Shown: positions 34,641 to 46,741, counted from the stretch's first letter. The stretch is 64,000 nucleotides of DNA from Tenodera sinensis (GCA_030765045.1 CM060964.1:146546065-146610064), one strand, 5' to 3'. Notes: generated by a model from the letters alone, not told the origin. Translations and numbers: made by a program.

Positions 34641-36110
34641 AATCAGCATAATAGGGGTTCCTTAGGGAATGTATGAATCAGGTATGTCAATGTCATATCA
34701 TCATTTATCATATATTCCTATACACCATATCATCATTTGCAAATATAATTAGTGTGGGTTTTGATATTGGACTACGTGAATGAGAAAGTGATATGGAATG
34801 TGATAATGCGGCCTTAATGAGATGTGCACATTGTTCTCTTCCACTTGGTTTTAACCACTTTATCAAAATTTCGCATCTGCACTTTGAGGACTAATGTTAG
34901 CACTATTAGATGTGTAGTATGTGTGTTTTGCAGTACTATAAATAATTTAAGCCGAGGGTTTTTGGTACTGTTGATTGAAAATGTAATGATACACTGACGT
35001 CATTGAATCACAAATAATTTCCCTCCTATGGTATTGATATCTTGGTACTTTGTTTCTCTCTATTAAAAGGTCACTTGAAGTAGAATGCAACGTTTTGCAT
35101 GGAAATGACACAGACCATTGTTTTTTTTTGATTAATTGTTATTCTAAGCCTGTTTTCATGAGGTTCGTAGTGTTTGAGGTCAAAGGTGTCCCTTTTTAGT
35201 CACAAGAGCCTCCACAACTGAGTAATAGCATTTAGGCTTATCTCTGTATCCAGTTGAAGAGTGGCTGTATATACAGCAATGGTGGCACAGGAAGATCCTT
35301 TGGCCCCACTGCATGAACAAAACTGGCAAGCAATAGTCCTATTGGGATGGCAGTGATGGATTTCCCTGGATTTGTAAAAGATGTGACTTTCATACAGTGA
35401 TGCCATGTACCAAACTTGTTCATTTGAATCTTTTCACAGAATTACACCTTACTGCTGCTGTGTCCTTGTGGCTTAACATGACAAATAAACATAGGGATGT
35501 TCAATTGGAAAGCAAATTGTTAGCTTTTTTTGAAAGTTGTTTAATTGTAAGGGAGGATTTTGCCACCGAAAGACAGCATGGACCAATCAGCTAAAGCAGG
35601 ATGAACAAATTTATGCAAGCCAATGAAGTAGTTTTCGAATAGTCTCTTCCTTTTGTCTGCTGGTTTGCCTGGAACTAGCCATTGAGGGAGATATTCCCCA
35701 TGTTGACATTTTCCTTTGACTGCCTGATGTTCAGGTGATGTGGCTATGGCCTATTGATTGAAAATTGAAAGAAAAATGCAATCTATACAATGTATACAGC
35801 TTTATCATTTGCACTTCTGCTAGTGTATCATTGCTGAAAGCATATTGCAGTTTACTTGATTAAAATCTAACCATGCATAGCACCTGCTTATTTGCCTAAT
35901 CCACTAAATGCTACGCAAAACGAAAGAAAATTACATTCAACATAGGCACTTCATTATACTTATACCTGTATTTGATAAACTTTCAGAAATGGACATAAAA
36001 ATCCATCAAGACGGACGTTCCTGTAAAGGCACAACTGAGCATCTTTGCTAGGTACGTTCTTGAAAAAAATTTGAGGTTTGACCATCAAGCTGAATTGAAT
36101 AAACGGTTTT
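34641..36110. other. Unassigned sequence
   Basis: No clear family. Reading frames at 35200-35594 are short and unrecognised. Confidence 0.45.
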
Positions 36111-36112
36111 TA

Positions 36113-36676
36113 TGTGAGCGAGTGAGTCAGTGAGTGGGTGAGTGAGGAGTGAGTGACAGTAAGTGAATGCATGAGGAGTGAGTGGGTGGGTATGTGAGTG
36201 AGTGAGAATTGAGTGGACAAGTGAGTGAGGAGTGAGAGTGAGTGAGTGAATGGGTGAGTGGGTGCATGAGTGAGTGAGGAGTAAGCGAGAGAGTGAGGAG
36301 TGGGTGGGTGCATGAGGAGTAAGTGAGAGTGAGTGATAGTAAGTGAATGAGCGAGGAGTGACTGGGTGGGTGTATAAGTGAGTGAGAATTGAGTGGACGA
36401 GTGAGTGAGGAGTGAGAGAGTGAGTGAGTGAATGGGTGACTAGGTGCATGAGTGAGTGAAGAGTAAGTGAGAGAGTGAGTGAGGAGTGGGTGGGTGCACG
36501 AGGAGTAAGTGATAGAGGGAGTGAGTGATAGTGAGTAAATGAATGAGCGAGGAGTGAGTGTGTGGGTGAGTGAGTGAGTGAGGAGTGAGTGGGTGCATGA
36601 GTTAGTGAGTAGTGTGTTGGTGTGTGAGCAAGTGAGGAATGAGTGGGTGAGTGAGGGGTGAGTAAATGAGTGACCA
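36113..36676. repeat. GTGA-type minisatellite with higher-order period
   Basis: About 560 bp are built from variants of gtgagtgagtga, gaggagtgagtg and gtgggtgcatga. A longer unit is visible: gaatgcatgagg or gaatgagcgagg starts at 36165, 36345 and 36541, spaced 180 and 196 bp. The minus-strand translation (THSLTHSLTPHS) in several frames is a repeat artefact. Confidence 0.9.
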
Positions 36677-37035
36677 ATCAGCAAGTAATTTTTATCTGCT
36701 TATGCTTTATAGAGAATCTCAATTATTACTGCAATACTGGGTTCTTGGCGTTAGTAAGGTTTTGTGCTTAAAATAGAGAAAATCAGCTTATTAGCACTTT
36801 AAGCATCTCATATGCCCTGATTCTTAAGAGAGATTAAGTAAATGTATATATAAAATTTGTTTGAATCCATCAGAGATACTTGGTATTATCTTTCTGGTAT
36901 TCAGTTCGGAAAAGGCAAGGAGATTGCTCAACTAGAACTTTGTGGTCTATCACAAAAAATAAATAGATGTTATATAGTAGTGAATATTATTGGAATAGCA
37001 GTTATTCTGCACAACTTTTGTAACTGCGTTAGTGC

Positions 37036-37130
37036 ATATCACCATCATCACCGTCACCATCACCATCACCATCACCACCACCATTGCCACTGCCGCCGCC
37101 ACCACTGCCATTGCCATCGCCATCACTATC
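37036..37130. repeat. CAT/CAC/GCC trinucleotide repeat
   Basis: A short impure array of caycac and gccaccgcc units. The poly-His translation is not considered a gene. Confidence 0.9.
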
Positions 37131-38025
37131 TTTATTATTTTGATCCTTTGAAATCACCATACAATGTTACTGGACACACCACTTGAAAAATATTTTAAAT
37201 ACTTACAGATTATCAATTATATGTTAAATAGTTCTCACACTTGTGATTATAGTATTTAATATTCCATTAAAGAAAACAAAAAATATTTGAAATATATAAT
37301 TACAGCCTATTATAGTTTTTATGAACTTGTCTGATGTGTAGTAAGAATATTGTAACAGTAACATTGTGAATGATCTTAGAATGCTGAACATTATTATTTC
37401 TGAAAGCTAAAGATAATTTGTAGTAAATAATTATTAGTCCTATAAGTACAAAGCTATATTCAAAAGGTTTAGAATTATGCAGCTGTCTCACAAAATTATT
37501 TGAATGCATGTATCATATGAATAAATCTGCAATAATGTGTTAAACTGGATTAGATTGAATTTTATATACACTGATACTTCAAAAATATACATGGAAGCTA
37601 ATGGTGTGGTTCTTATTTTTTTGAAGAATTTCCTACAGCTAACTCTATTACTTATGTTTACAATTAAATGGATAGCTCTTTTTAAAATTGTGAGTATTGT
37701 TTTAGCAGTAATTGAGTTATCCCAGAACAATACACATTAGTGTAAGAGTGAGTGACAATTAGTACAGAAAATTTAGGTGCACAGTAAGGGTGCAAGCAAG
37801 TTCTTACATTTGTCTTTGGATAAAATATGCTTTACTGACTTTTCTTGCTGAGCTCAATATGAAAATATATTGTAACTTTTAGTTTAATTTTTTCGCTAAC
37901 ATCTTAAGCCCTAATTGCAAAGGGGTTCTCTTTCCATTAAGTGCAATTATGAAAGGCAATACTTTTTGAAATTGTTTTATACTTGTTAATTAACAAATTA
38001 TGCTGAAACGAATTATTGATTTGAT
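37131..38025. other. Unassigned AT-rich sequence
   Basis: No exon, transposon or array was recognised. Confidence 0.5.
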
Positions 38026-38160
38026 TGAGAGGAAGAATTGGAACTGAAAAATTCAATGCCACAGCCGGGATTTCTACCTCTCAAACATTGCCCACACACG
38101 GCTTGTGTGTTTGAAAACACCAACAGTAAGTTTGTTGGTATAAATAAATAATTAATTGAT
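38026..38160 (-). repeat. SINE fragment, 51-kb family
   Basis: Read on the minus strand it contains aatcccggctgtggcatt followed by gaatttttcagt, matching the part just after the B box in the SINE pair at 51024-51545. The remainder is a diverged body ending in an AT-rich tail near 38160. The head is missing or unrecognisable. Confidence 0.6.
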
Positions 38161-38687
38161 TTGATTATGGACACTTTAAATTTTGGCCTTGTATTGATAC
38201 AATTGCATCCACTGCATATAGAGTGATATGTGTACCATTGATACTGGAAGCCATACACCACTAAAAATAGAAGCAACCCAAGAATCAAACCTTGTGATAC
38301 CAATTAGAAAATTGGTTTCTTCAGTATTAAGCAGCTCCTATTCTGTTTGTATCGTTTAAATTAATAACTTCTACCAATGTTTTCTCTGTATTTCAAGTAG
38401 CAATGAGACCAATCTATTGCAATTTCCTGGACACCTACTTCATAAAGTTTTTGTTTTCTTTATAAAACATGATGTTCCACAAGATAAAAGACTTGGACAC
38501 AGCAAGAAACAGCATTGCATGTTTATCTGTTATATTAAAGAAATTTATTTATTACTGTATCTGTTGCATCCTTTAGAGAATTTATTTTGACCTGTTGAAA
38601 CATATTTATTCAACAATGATGATGGGCTAATCTAAACACTTAAGAGACAAGTTAACTTTAGCAGTAACTGGTGTTCTCATTTGTTAT

Positions 38688-39142
38688 AATATGGTCAGTC
38701 ATCAGTGGCAAAGGTACTGGATGTCTGTATGTTCTTCAAGGGACAATGCAGCAGAATTAGTATAAGGAATGCTGAGAAGTAGGCTGTCGCCTCAAATAAG
38801 AGACTGGCTCCCAAATGCAGAACCATTCATATTTATGCAAGATGGTACTAGACATCTCACAGAAAAATCAATGATAGCCTTTCTGAGAAAGCAGAACATC
38901 TCTTTGTTGTCATGGCTGGAAAATTCATCAGGTATAAACCCTATCGAAAATGTCATAGAAGTTAGTAAAGAAAGAAGTGGCAAAGGAAGTTAGGTACTAC
39001 AAAAACTAGGATTACTGAGAAGATCATAGAGGGCTGAAATCATCATCCATGTGGACAAGAGACAATTCCTGCACATATAAACAGCATACCAGGGTGAATT
39101 AAAGCATTTATAGCTACTAGAGATGGCTTCACTAAGTGCTAA
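38688..39142 (+). pseudogene. Tc1-like transposase, C-terminal half
   Basis: The plus strand encodes MLRSRLSPQIRDWLPNAEPF, IFMQDGTRHLTEKSMIAFL (second catalytic Asp), LLSWLENSSGINPIENVIEV (third catalytic Glu in NPIEN) and a C-terminal IKAFIATRDGFTKC ending at TAA 39140-39142. Stops occur between these blocks. The HTH and first Asp are absent. The sequence ctaataatatggtcagacac at about 39350-39370 may be its right terminus, as similar sequence caps Tc1 elements (inference). Confidence 0.8.
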
Positions 39143-39967
39143 AAGTTTCATGAAATTGTAAGCATCTGACAACAATTCATGTACACATCCAATTACCATA
39201 TTGCATATATATTACACTTCAAATTCTTCATCAATGTTTAAGAAAATGTAATTTTTTTCAATGTAGGCTAGTAAAAATAAAAATAAAAGCAAAATTAGCT
39301 TCATGTTTTGCCTCCTAACTTCCTATTATATTGAAAAATCAAGGTGCGTCTAATAATATGGTCAGACACTCAAAGTGTTATATTTAATTTTTTATTTTGC
39401 TTTATTCATTATCCAACTATGTTGTTATATACTTTGTATAATATATGTTAAAAATGTAAGTAGTTCCACTTTCTCTTCTTAGTTCACTTAAAATTCTAAG
39501 CTGCCTAATAATCCAAACATCAGGTATAACCCAGCCTTTTTATGACCTGTTATTTTAACTTTTTTAACCGGTTCCACCATACTAAAATAAGGATGGGATA
39601 ATCAAAAGAAGTTACTGAAAATCTTGTCTATTAACCCTTTCTTGACCACTACTAGAATTAAGTCTTTTTTGGTATATATTTTTTTTAATTTGGCTTTGGT
39701 ATGGAGTAGTTTAAATATAGTATATAATATTTTGTTGAAAAAATTAATACTTAATGAAAAAAAATTCCCCGGACTTGAAAATCCCATTGGGCACTAAACG
39801 TGCCTTGGTTTCACCATACAAACATTTACATAGCATTTCTGGCAGAATAAAAAGTTACTATAAAGCCACTATACATACTACAGTATTTGAATACCAAGGG
39901 AACATCTAAGATTTAAAGAAATACAGACACCAGATTACCATCTTATTTCTTTATTGGCTAATGCTGG

Positions 39968-40000
<33 letters not shown>

Positions 40001-40004
40001 TCTA

Positions 40005-41399
40005 CACAAATTTTATACACTGGGCACTTTCTTTCCTTCTCAACATCATGATACATTATAAAACAGTTTTTCTTCTCATTACAGCATAGATGAACATTAC
40101 ACATCATGCAAATAGAATAAGGCTAAGATTCTATCTTTTGTAAGCTGTAAACCTGACACCTTCCCCGACTTGGTGTAAAAACTGGCCAGTGACGACCCTT
40201 ATTCCCCAATCTTACATCAGCGGGTACAGAGTAGGCAGGTACCCTTTCCTCTTTCAGGCTGTGACACTTTGGGACTTGTGGATTTTGGGCAGGATCTTTT
40301 CCTTGGCAGTTTTGTTTTAGAAATCAGTCCTTGAGCAACAGCTCTTCTGAATTGTAACACAGTCATTTTTTTCAAATAGTTGATTATTGATAATGTATGC
40401 ATTTACAAAGGCAATATCAATTATCCCAAAACAATCTGTGCCATCACTTCTTTGATTTCCTATTCACACAGTAAAGGGCACGCAATTGATCAGCTTTATC
40501 AACTCCCCCCCATATTTCCATATTTGTCCTCTATGTGATCTGCAAGAGGAAATGGATCGAGACCACCTTCAAATATGCCCGGCCACTTCTAGTGCCCCAT
40601 CCATCAGTGAAAAATATTGGAGAGCAAGAGGATTAATGACTTCATTGTCAGAAATCCAGCATTAGCTAACAACATATTTGCATTATAGTCTTTCACAATA
40701 GTTGGATATTTTACTTCAATTTTAGTGTCATTAGGTTTCTTTCTGTGTACTATAGTTTCTTCTGCGCCATGATAGTTGGATGCTAGCAAAACAGAATTAT
40801 TGTCCATCCACTTGAAGAAACTTATACCAATATTTGATATGCGATAATCATAATTACCCCTTGACAAAGAGTTGTCAGGCACACAGATAGGTAGCCCTTG
40901 ACGATTGGTAGGAACCATACCACAGGCCAAGACATTCTCTATTTTGAGTCGTTCAAGCAAAGCAATGGATGTGAAATAATTATCAAAGTACAGAATGAAT
41001 CCTTTTCCCACACAATGGATTAGAAAGTTGTAAAACAACTCGTTCTCCCAGACCATATTCAGCTAACCCTTCATCTTACTAACTCATCCCTGCCCTGATA
41101 TACTGAGAATTTTGAAATAAACCCCTTTTGGTCTGCTAAACACAACAATTTGTACCCTCGTTTGATGGGCTTCATAGGATTATACTGTTTGAGAGTACTG
41201 CGCCCTTTGAATAAAATCATTGATTCCTCAATGCTTAGGGACCTAGTTACATTGTAGGTTGAAGCAAATTGTTTATTAGCAATATCTAGGAGAGGACGAA
41301 TTTTGTATAATTTATCTTTGCAGTCCTTTGGTCTAGCTAAGTTATCATTTACATGTAAATTACTGAGAAATTCCTCAAACCGTCTCCTTGGCATTGCAT
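40005..41399 (-). pseudogene. piggyBac transposase, decayed and interrupted
   Basis: From the N-terminal side: MPRRRFEEFLSNLHVNDN, LYKIRPLLDIANKQF, LSIEESMILFKGRSTLKQYN, MKPIKRGYKLLCLADQKGF (41394-41071), then FILYFDNYFTSIALLERL, ACGMVPTNR and IVHRKKPNDTKIEVKYPTIV (41056-40681). A LINE copy splits the gene. Beyond it come GGVDKADQLRALYCVNRKSK with the late catalytic Asp residues, KMTVLQFRRAVAQGLI, and a Cys-rich C-terminal segment with SICMMCNVHLCCNEKKNCF near 40140-40050. Stops and shifts are frequent. The N-terminal acidic region was not clearly seen. Confidence 0.88.
40527..40672 (+). mobile_element. Short 5'-truncated LINE copy inside piggyBac
   Basis: A 146-bp 3' fragment of the RNase H LINE family at 21301-23178, in plus orientation, still encodes QEEMDRDHLQICPATSSAPS and ends ccagcattagctaacaa. 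It is bracketed by the exact 8-bp duplication catatttg (40519-40526 and 40673-40680). It splits the piggyBac transposase gene. Confidence 0.92.
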
Positions 41400-41880
41400 T
41401 GACAAAAGCGTGCTACACACGAAATGCTTGCAAAGCATACGCTAGTCTGCTACAAGGTGCTGCCAATGTAACCAAAGTCCACAGTGCACTAAACGCCATC
41501 GGGACTTGTAAGTTCCACACAGAAATTTGAATATTGTTCTTTTATAGCATTCATAACATTGCGTAATTATATAAATACATGTTCAAAAATATGTGATCTT
41601 GAAGCCAAATGTAATAAAAAGTAATTATATCTTCACAGAACTCAAAGAAAACCAAATGAATTGGTAGCATTTTTGTTCACGTCCATATATGAACCAGGTG
41701 AAAAGGAACCGGGCTTCACTGACCTCTGTCACCTGACAGCAAAACTACAACAGATTTGAAGGAAGTACAGAAGTGGGACGCACAAATCCCAATGGTCAGA
41801 TGCTAACAAAATGCTGCCAATGTGTTGTTAGCGACCTTTTTTATAGACGGGACTGGAAAGTCCCAATGGTCAAGAAAGGG

Positions 41881-42440
41881 TGCTACCTTCTTTCAAAAGA
41901 ATCGTAATTTTCTGGTGATAGTGTATATTGCAACTGCGGGATATTATACTCACAGTTTCTAACTTCTTATAGTAGCTGCTGAAATTCTCATTTTATTTAA
42001 AATATATTTGCAAAAGGTGAGCACAATGATGAGAAAAATGAGAATCAAACAGAAATGTATTAATTCCAAGTAAGCGGTATCTGTTATGATATGGTCTTTT
42101 GTTGTTTTCCTACACCAACCTGTCCTGGTTTGTTCATCTATTAAAAGTGCCTAACACTTCTAATTATTTATTTTTACATCCAAACTTTGTTGATTTGAGA
42201 AATATACATTAAAGTCAGTTGATATTATGATTTTCTTAATTTTTATTTTATTTTTAGATTTTATAAAACACGATCAAAAAGGATCATATAGTATACTTAT
42301 GTCACTTTATATGTATATAGAGGCTACGTCTTCATTGGTTTCAAATATTTTGGGGATACCCTACCAGCATCGAAAAAGTAAGAAATGTTGATAAGAACAT
42401 GAGTCTGAAAATCATTTAATGCAGAGTTGCAAGACAAAAT
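41881..42440. other. Unassigned sequence
   Basis: AT-rich with no gene or repeat recognised. Confidence 0.5.
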
Positions 42441-42446
42441 TGATGG

Positions 42447-43510
42447 TTACACAAATTGCTTGAAGTGACTTCCTCTGATTTCAATGCCTATCCCAAGCTT
42501 GCATTCCATGCTATTGTATACTCTGTTCCAAATTCCTGAAGTGTATCATACTTGGTCAAATCCAGTGTGGATGTGCTCTCTTAGAGTGCCAATGTCTAAT
42601 ACAGGAGTTGCATAAACCAGGAACTTTAAATGTTTCCAGTAAAGAAATCAATTGTATTCAAATCAAGAGATCAAGGAGGTCATGCAATGAATCCCTTTCT
42701 ATCAACCCATGTATGCAGAAATTTATCATTCAAGAAATTATACACCATCCAACTGAAACGAATTGGTGTACCATTGTGTATAAAACCACATTTATTTGAT
42801 GATGTCCAAGGGCACATTATCAATCAAATGATACAGCTCATTTCTGAGAAACTGTAGATATGTCTCTACATTCAGATGTGGGGGAAAGAAATAGGGACCG
42901 ATCCAATGATCATAAATGGTTCCACTCTGAAATTTCAGGCAGAACCTCTGATGATATCTATTCTCTTCTACTTCATGAGAGCCTTCAAAAGCCAAGGTAT
43001 AAGTATTATGAAAACTGAAGACACCATTGTGAGTAAGCCCAGACTCATCAGTGAACAAGGTGGATGCTAAGAGATTCATGAATGTAGCACAATTCTGTAA
43101 CATGCAATGACCTAAAGTTCTTCATGACTCAAAGTTTGTAACATTTAATCCTTGCACCCGCTGGAGATAATATGAGTACAGAAGATTTTTATGCAAAATT
43201 CTCCAGATTGTCATGGACTAACACCTTCCCTTACTGCAATGTGTCTTGTGTTATCTAATGGGTTTGCATCCACATCATGAAGAATTCATTTTTCACAGTC
43301 AAAGCTTCATAGCTCTCTTAGTTTACCAACATTTGAAATACTCAAATGGACTACTCTGTCTCAAACATTGGTGAACTCATGACAATGTTCATGAACAAGG
43401 TAACTGTCAGGTGGGGTACCTTTTTGCATAAATCTCATGTGGTAATGATGCACTCCCATATGCGGATTATATGTGTAGTGCATGTCGGTCTGCTCACAGA
43501 CAGAATACAT
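42447..43510 (-). pseudogene. DDE transposase of an insect-expanded family, decayed
   Basis: The start MYSVCEQTDMHYTYN at 43510 is the typical N-terminus of transposase-like genes that are very numerous in several insects (HTH often labelled DUF4817; from memory). Then come FTDESGLTHNGVFSFHNTYT (first catalytic Asp), IGPYFFPPHLNVETYLQFL, a decayed HNGTPIRFSW motif in place of HDGAPAHFS, FLNDKFLHTWVDRKGFIA, a decayed SPDLTPLDFF block and GSHFKQFV ending at TAA near 42447. At least three stops and several shifts are present. No termini were found. It is a different subfamily from the element at 13706-15051. Confidence 0.82.
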
Positions 43511-43706
43511 TTTTTCTGCTTTCTGGGCCCTACAATAAACAACCAAACAAAAAATAATGTAACAATAAGTGGATAACACTTTAATGCACTTAATTGTTAA
43601 TTCTTTACTCTAAAACAAACAACCAAAAAAACAATCATAGAATCAGCAAACAACAATTTAATTCAGTTAATTATTACTGGTGTCCATAAAGGGGCAAATC
43701 CTTTAA

Positions 43707-44220
43707 CTGGGGCCAAGGGAGACGTTTGTTTAAACATTATAGTTTTTGTACGAATGCACCTATGTAATTGACTGGGACTTCTAACATTACACCTTGCTTA
43801 CACTACACATTGCTCACATGCATTTTTCCTGGCTAGCTGTGTAATATCGCTTATCCATAGCAAAAAACTGTTGGTGCTTCAAGATGGACACGAGTAAAAG
43901 GTATGATCTAGAAAATCACCTTCTCTAATTTACAATGATGATGATGATGCTTTACTTGTAGATGACAATTTGTATGAATCAGATGATTCTGAATATAAAC
44001 TGGAAACAAGATCTTTAAGGCATTGTATCTGTGAAAATTAAGAAAATCTACAGTTTTCTTCTGATTGTTTTGAATTTTTTCACACACACTCAGAACATAA
44101 AGTAAATGGCATACACACAATTTCAATGTAACATATCAAACCATTTTTAAATTATTAATATATTTATTAATAATACATCACTTTTTGACATGCTCATATG
44201 AAATGACCCTTGGACCCCAA
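43707..44220 (+). mobile_element. Possible short piggyBac-type remnant
   Basis: TTAA (43703-43706) precedes ctggggccaagggagac, and the right side near 44220 reads in reverse ttggggtccaagggtcat, giving imperfect inverted ends. Inside, a plus-strand frame gives DDDDALLVDDNLYESDDSEY (about 43937-43996), like the acidic N-terminus of piggyBac transposases. The right flank is not TTAA. A further ctagggtccaagg occurs at 44492-44504, so the true right border is uncertain. Confidence 0.4.
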
Positions 44221-45240
44221 AGTTTATTGTATCCCTCCTAAATTTTTAATTTGAGTTCAGAATACAAATATAAAGAAATTGTCATACCAAAATTGCTTAG
44301 ATTTAATTAGTTTAAGAGAAAAAATGTTTTATATACTATTTATCAATATGTTCAACTTTTTCAGTATGAGTTATGAAAAATATTTAATTTCAGCTCAATT
44401 ATTTAATATGTTTTAACTAGTGCATGACAAACTTTAACATGTTAATCTCTGAAGGTCTTTTGAAAATTTCAAGCTAATAAGTTATAAACTAGGGTCCAAG
44501 GAGTATTTTTAATAGTGAAAAATTCTGAAAAAAAGGAACTGAGAAAAATGAATTTTAAACTTTAACTATTTAAAATTCCCCAGCACCATATATGGGACTC
44601 TCTGTTGCTTTCTTCTTGGCCTCAGTAGCAGTTTTTGAGTATTATAAGTTTGCTTGGTTGTTTCTTAACATGAAAACTTTCCTTACAGCTTCGCATTGTT
44701 CACAAAATGTAGAAATTTGTTGTTCTTAGCTAACCTCTACACTGTGTACTTTCGCAAATTTATACACAAAGTACATAAAATATCTGCTTGTTGCGGCTCT
44801 ACTATAGGCTAACGAATAACTTAAAACCTATTAACTACCTAAACAATGTCTAATACATAACTGGAACACTGAAATAACCTGGCAAAATTATAGAATTACA
44901 AAACACTGACTGCATTTCTCTGTTTGGAAGCAAAAAATGCAAGATTCATGGCATTTCAGCTCTAATATCAAATTCTTTTCAGCACAGCCAACTTACAACC
45001 ATTCTGAAGCAGAATTCCCTGCAAGAGACCAAAATCACAGTAGGGGGGGGGGGGGGGGGGGAACGCTCACCTGCACTAGCACATTTGAATGCCCTTCTGA
45101 AGGTTTAAAAATGGTTGATGTTTAAGAAATCTAACGTGTGCTGTTAAAACACAAATTATAGGCATAATAAAAAATGCAAAAAGTAAAAATAAAAATTTTT
45201 GGCAATTTTCACCAAATTTCATGGATGCATTACCTTAAAT
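44221..45240. other. Unassigned sequence with a G tract
   Basis: No gene was recognised. A run of about 19 G lies at 45043-45061. Confidence 0.5.
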
Positions 45241-45248
45241 TCAGAAAT

Positions 45249-45405
45249 TTACCACCACCACCACCACCACCACCACCACCGCCGCCGCCGCCGCCACCGC
45301 CACCGCCACCACCGCCATGGCCACCACCACCACCGCCACCGCCACCGCCGCCACCGCCACCGCCACCGCCACTGCCGCCGCCAATATTATTATTGTTATT
45401 ATTAT
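45249..45405. repeat. CCA/CCG repeat followed by ATT repeat
   Basis: About 130 bp of ccacca, ccgccg and ccaccg units pass into a short attatt array. All six frames give homopolymeric proteins (Pro, His, Gly, Ala/Val), which is expected of a trinucleotide repeat. Confidence 0.95.
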
Positions 45406-45639
45406 CATCATCATTATGATCATTCATGATCATCATTGGTTAAAGCAGGAGACTATGCTCTCTAAGGCTGATCACAAAGGAAACTTATGGTGAAGTGTGG
45501 GTAGCCCAGTGAGAAAGGGGAAAGGGAAAGTGTGACTGGTTGTAGTGGAGATTTGAGCTATTTCAGCATGCAGTGCCTATATGCATAGTAAACATTGCAG
45601 TTTCTTTTTTCTGGCTTTCTTTGGCTATGAACATGGTAG

Positions 45640-46110
45640 AATTTTTGTTGAAAATGCCATTTCAGATATCAGGTGACCCAGGAAAACCTTGTATTAAACA
45701 GTTAGGCTGTGATTATCCTAATGTTTCGCCAATACAGAAAGTCATGCTCTTTTAGTCCACACTGGTGCAAGAAGAAACCATGGTTAATAGGTAGCAAGAT
45801 AATGAAAATCTTCCTTTGCTTTAACTGTTTGTTGTTTCGTGATGATGCATTATGGACAGTTAATAATTTTAGTGACCTTAAACATCTTTCAGAAATAATT
45901 AAAGTTGCATAAAATAAGTTCTTCTCACATTGGAAACACCTTAAAATTAAGTTTCTTTGGAAAAGTTGATCTAAAAACACAAATTGATGAAGTCTATAGG
46001 CTATCTGTTAGAAGAATCACTAAATGGAGGCACATTCTTGGGTTCTGTACGTGAAATTCCTAAGTTAGGTAACAATTTACATGAACATTTGCAGGTTTCC
46101 AAAGTAACAA
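45640..46110 (+). pseudogene. TTF-type zinc-finger transposase fragment (hAT-like)
   Basis: The plus strand gives QISGDPGKPCIKQLGCDYP, then in another frame SPHWCKKKPWLIGSKIMKIF, LCFNCLLFRDDALW and NNFSDLKHLSEIIK. Further along come FSHWKHLKIKF and IDEVYRLSVRRITKWRHIL. The order W-x4-PWL, CxxCLLF, FxDLKHLSE and a following HxxH-type segment is that of TTF zinc fingers at the start of many hAT-type transposases. The catalytic part is absent, and stops interrupt the frame. Confidence 0.6.
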
Positions 46111-46214
46111 ATATACATCAGCAATAATATAAAGTGAGTTACTGGAGTGTATGTACAAAGAAACCCTTCAGGATGAAGTAAACAAAGCAATGTTTGTGTC
46201 TGTGAGAAAACACG

Positions 46215-46741
46215 GTATCCATTGGGCTGACAACTTCTTCTTCTTCAACTTATCATGCAAAATATGGATTACTGTTCCCATCGACACATCTATGGCCTTT
46301 ACCACTTTGCAAACTTTCATTCATCAATCATCGAGAATCATATCGTGGACCTTTTCAATAACTTCCTCAGTAACCAGATCTGCCAGGCATCCTGAACACT
46401 CATTAAAAACAGATGTTTGACCATTTTTAAAGCTGTTGAACCAATGTCTAACTGTAGTCAAAGATGGCAAAAGGTCCCCATAAACAGCATCCAATTTTGC
46501 TTTTATCTCTTTGCAAGTTTTCCCATCCAGAAGTAAAAAGCAAGTCACTGAAAAATACTGCACCTTTTCCTTCTTAATGGAAACACATTGAATGACTAAC
46601 TGAAATGCTCGCCAAATACAAAGTAACCTATAAATCAGACCAAATATGTTTTGGCTAAGTGTAACAAATGACAGTTCATGATGGTAACACCAACTTACCT
46701 TAGCAGCACTATCTATTTTGGTACTTACTGAACTGCCCTCA
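46215..46741 (-). mobile_element. 5' half of a mariner transposon
   Basis: The terminus at 46741 reads in reverse tgagggcagttcagtaagta, a mariner end, next to TA (46742-46743). The minus-strand frame then gives YFSVTCFLLLDGKTCKEIKA, SLTTVRHWFNSFKNGQTSVF, TEEVIEKVHDMILDD and, after stops, MGTVIHILHDKLKKKKLSAQW. Only the DNA-binding part remains and the catalytic domain and other terminus are missing. It belongs to a third mariner lineage. Confidence 0.85.

Larger units (their letters stand above)
39635..41880 (-). mobile_element. piggyBac-family transposon with LINE insertion
   Basis: The left terminus ccctttcttgaccac follows TTAA (39631-39634), the piggyBac target. The right terminus in reverse is ccctttcttgaccattggg, ending at 41880, but the flanking bases there are tgct instead of TTAA. 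The element spans 2246 bp including a 146-bp LINE insertion and its duplication. A 31-base A tract lies at 39968-39998. The transposase inside is decayed. Confidence 0.85.

Noticed and set aside
36048..36684. Overlapping long reading frames rich in THSLTHS and PHS on the minus strand
   Set aside because: They arise from the GTGA minisatellite, are open in several frames at once and show no domain.
39968..39998. A31 tract as the poly(A) tail of a processed pseudogene or LINE
   Set aside because: No cDNA-like or LINE sequence ends at it and no target duplication was seen; it lies within the piggyBac element.
45174..45436. Poly-Pro, poly-His, poly-Gly and Ala/Val reading frames
   Set aside because: They come from a CCA/CCG trinucleotide repeat, with all six frames open.
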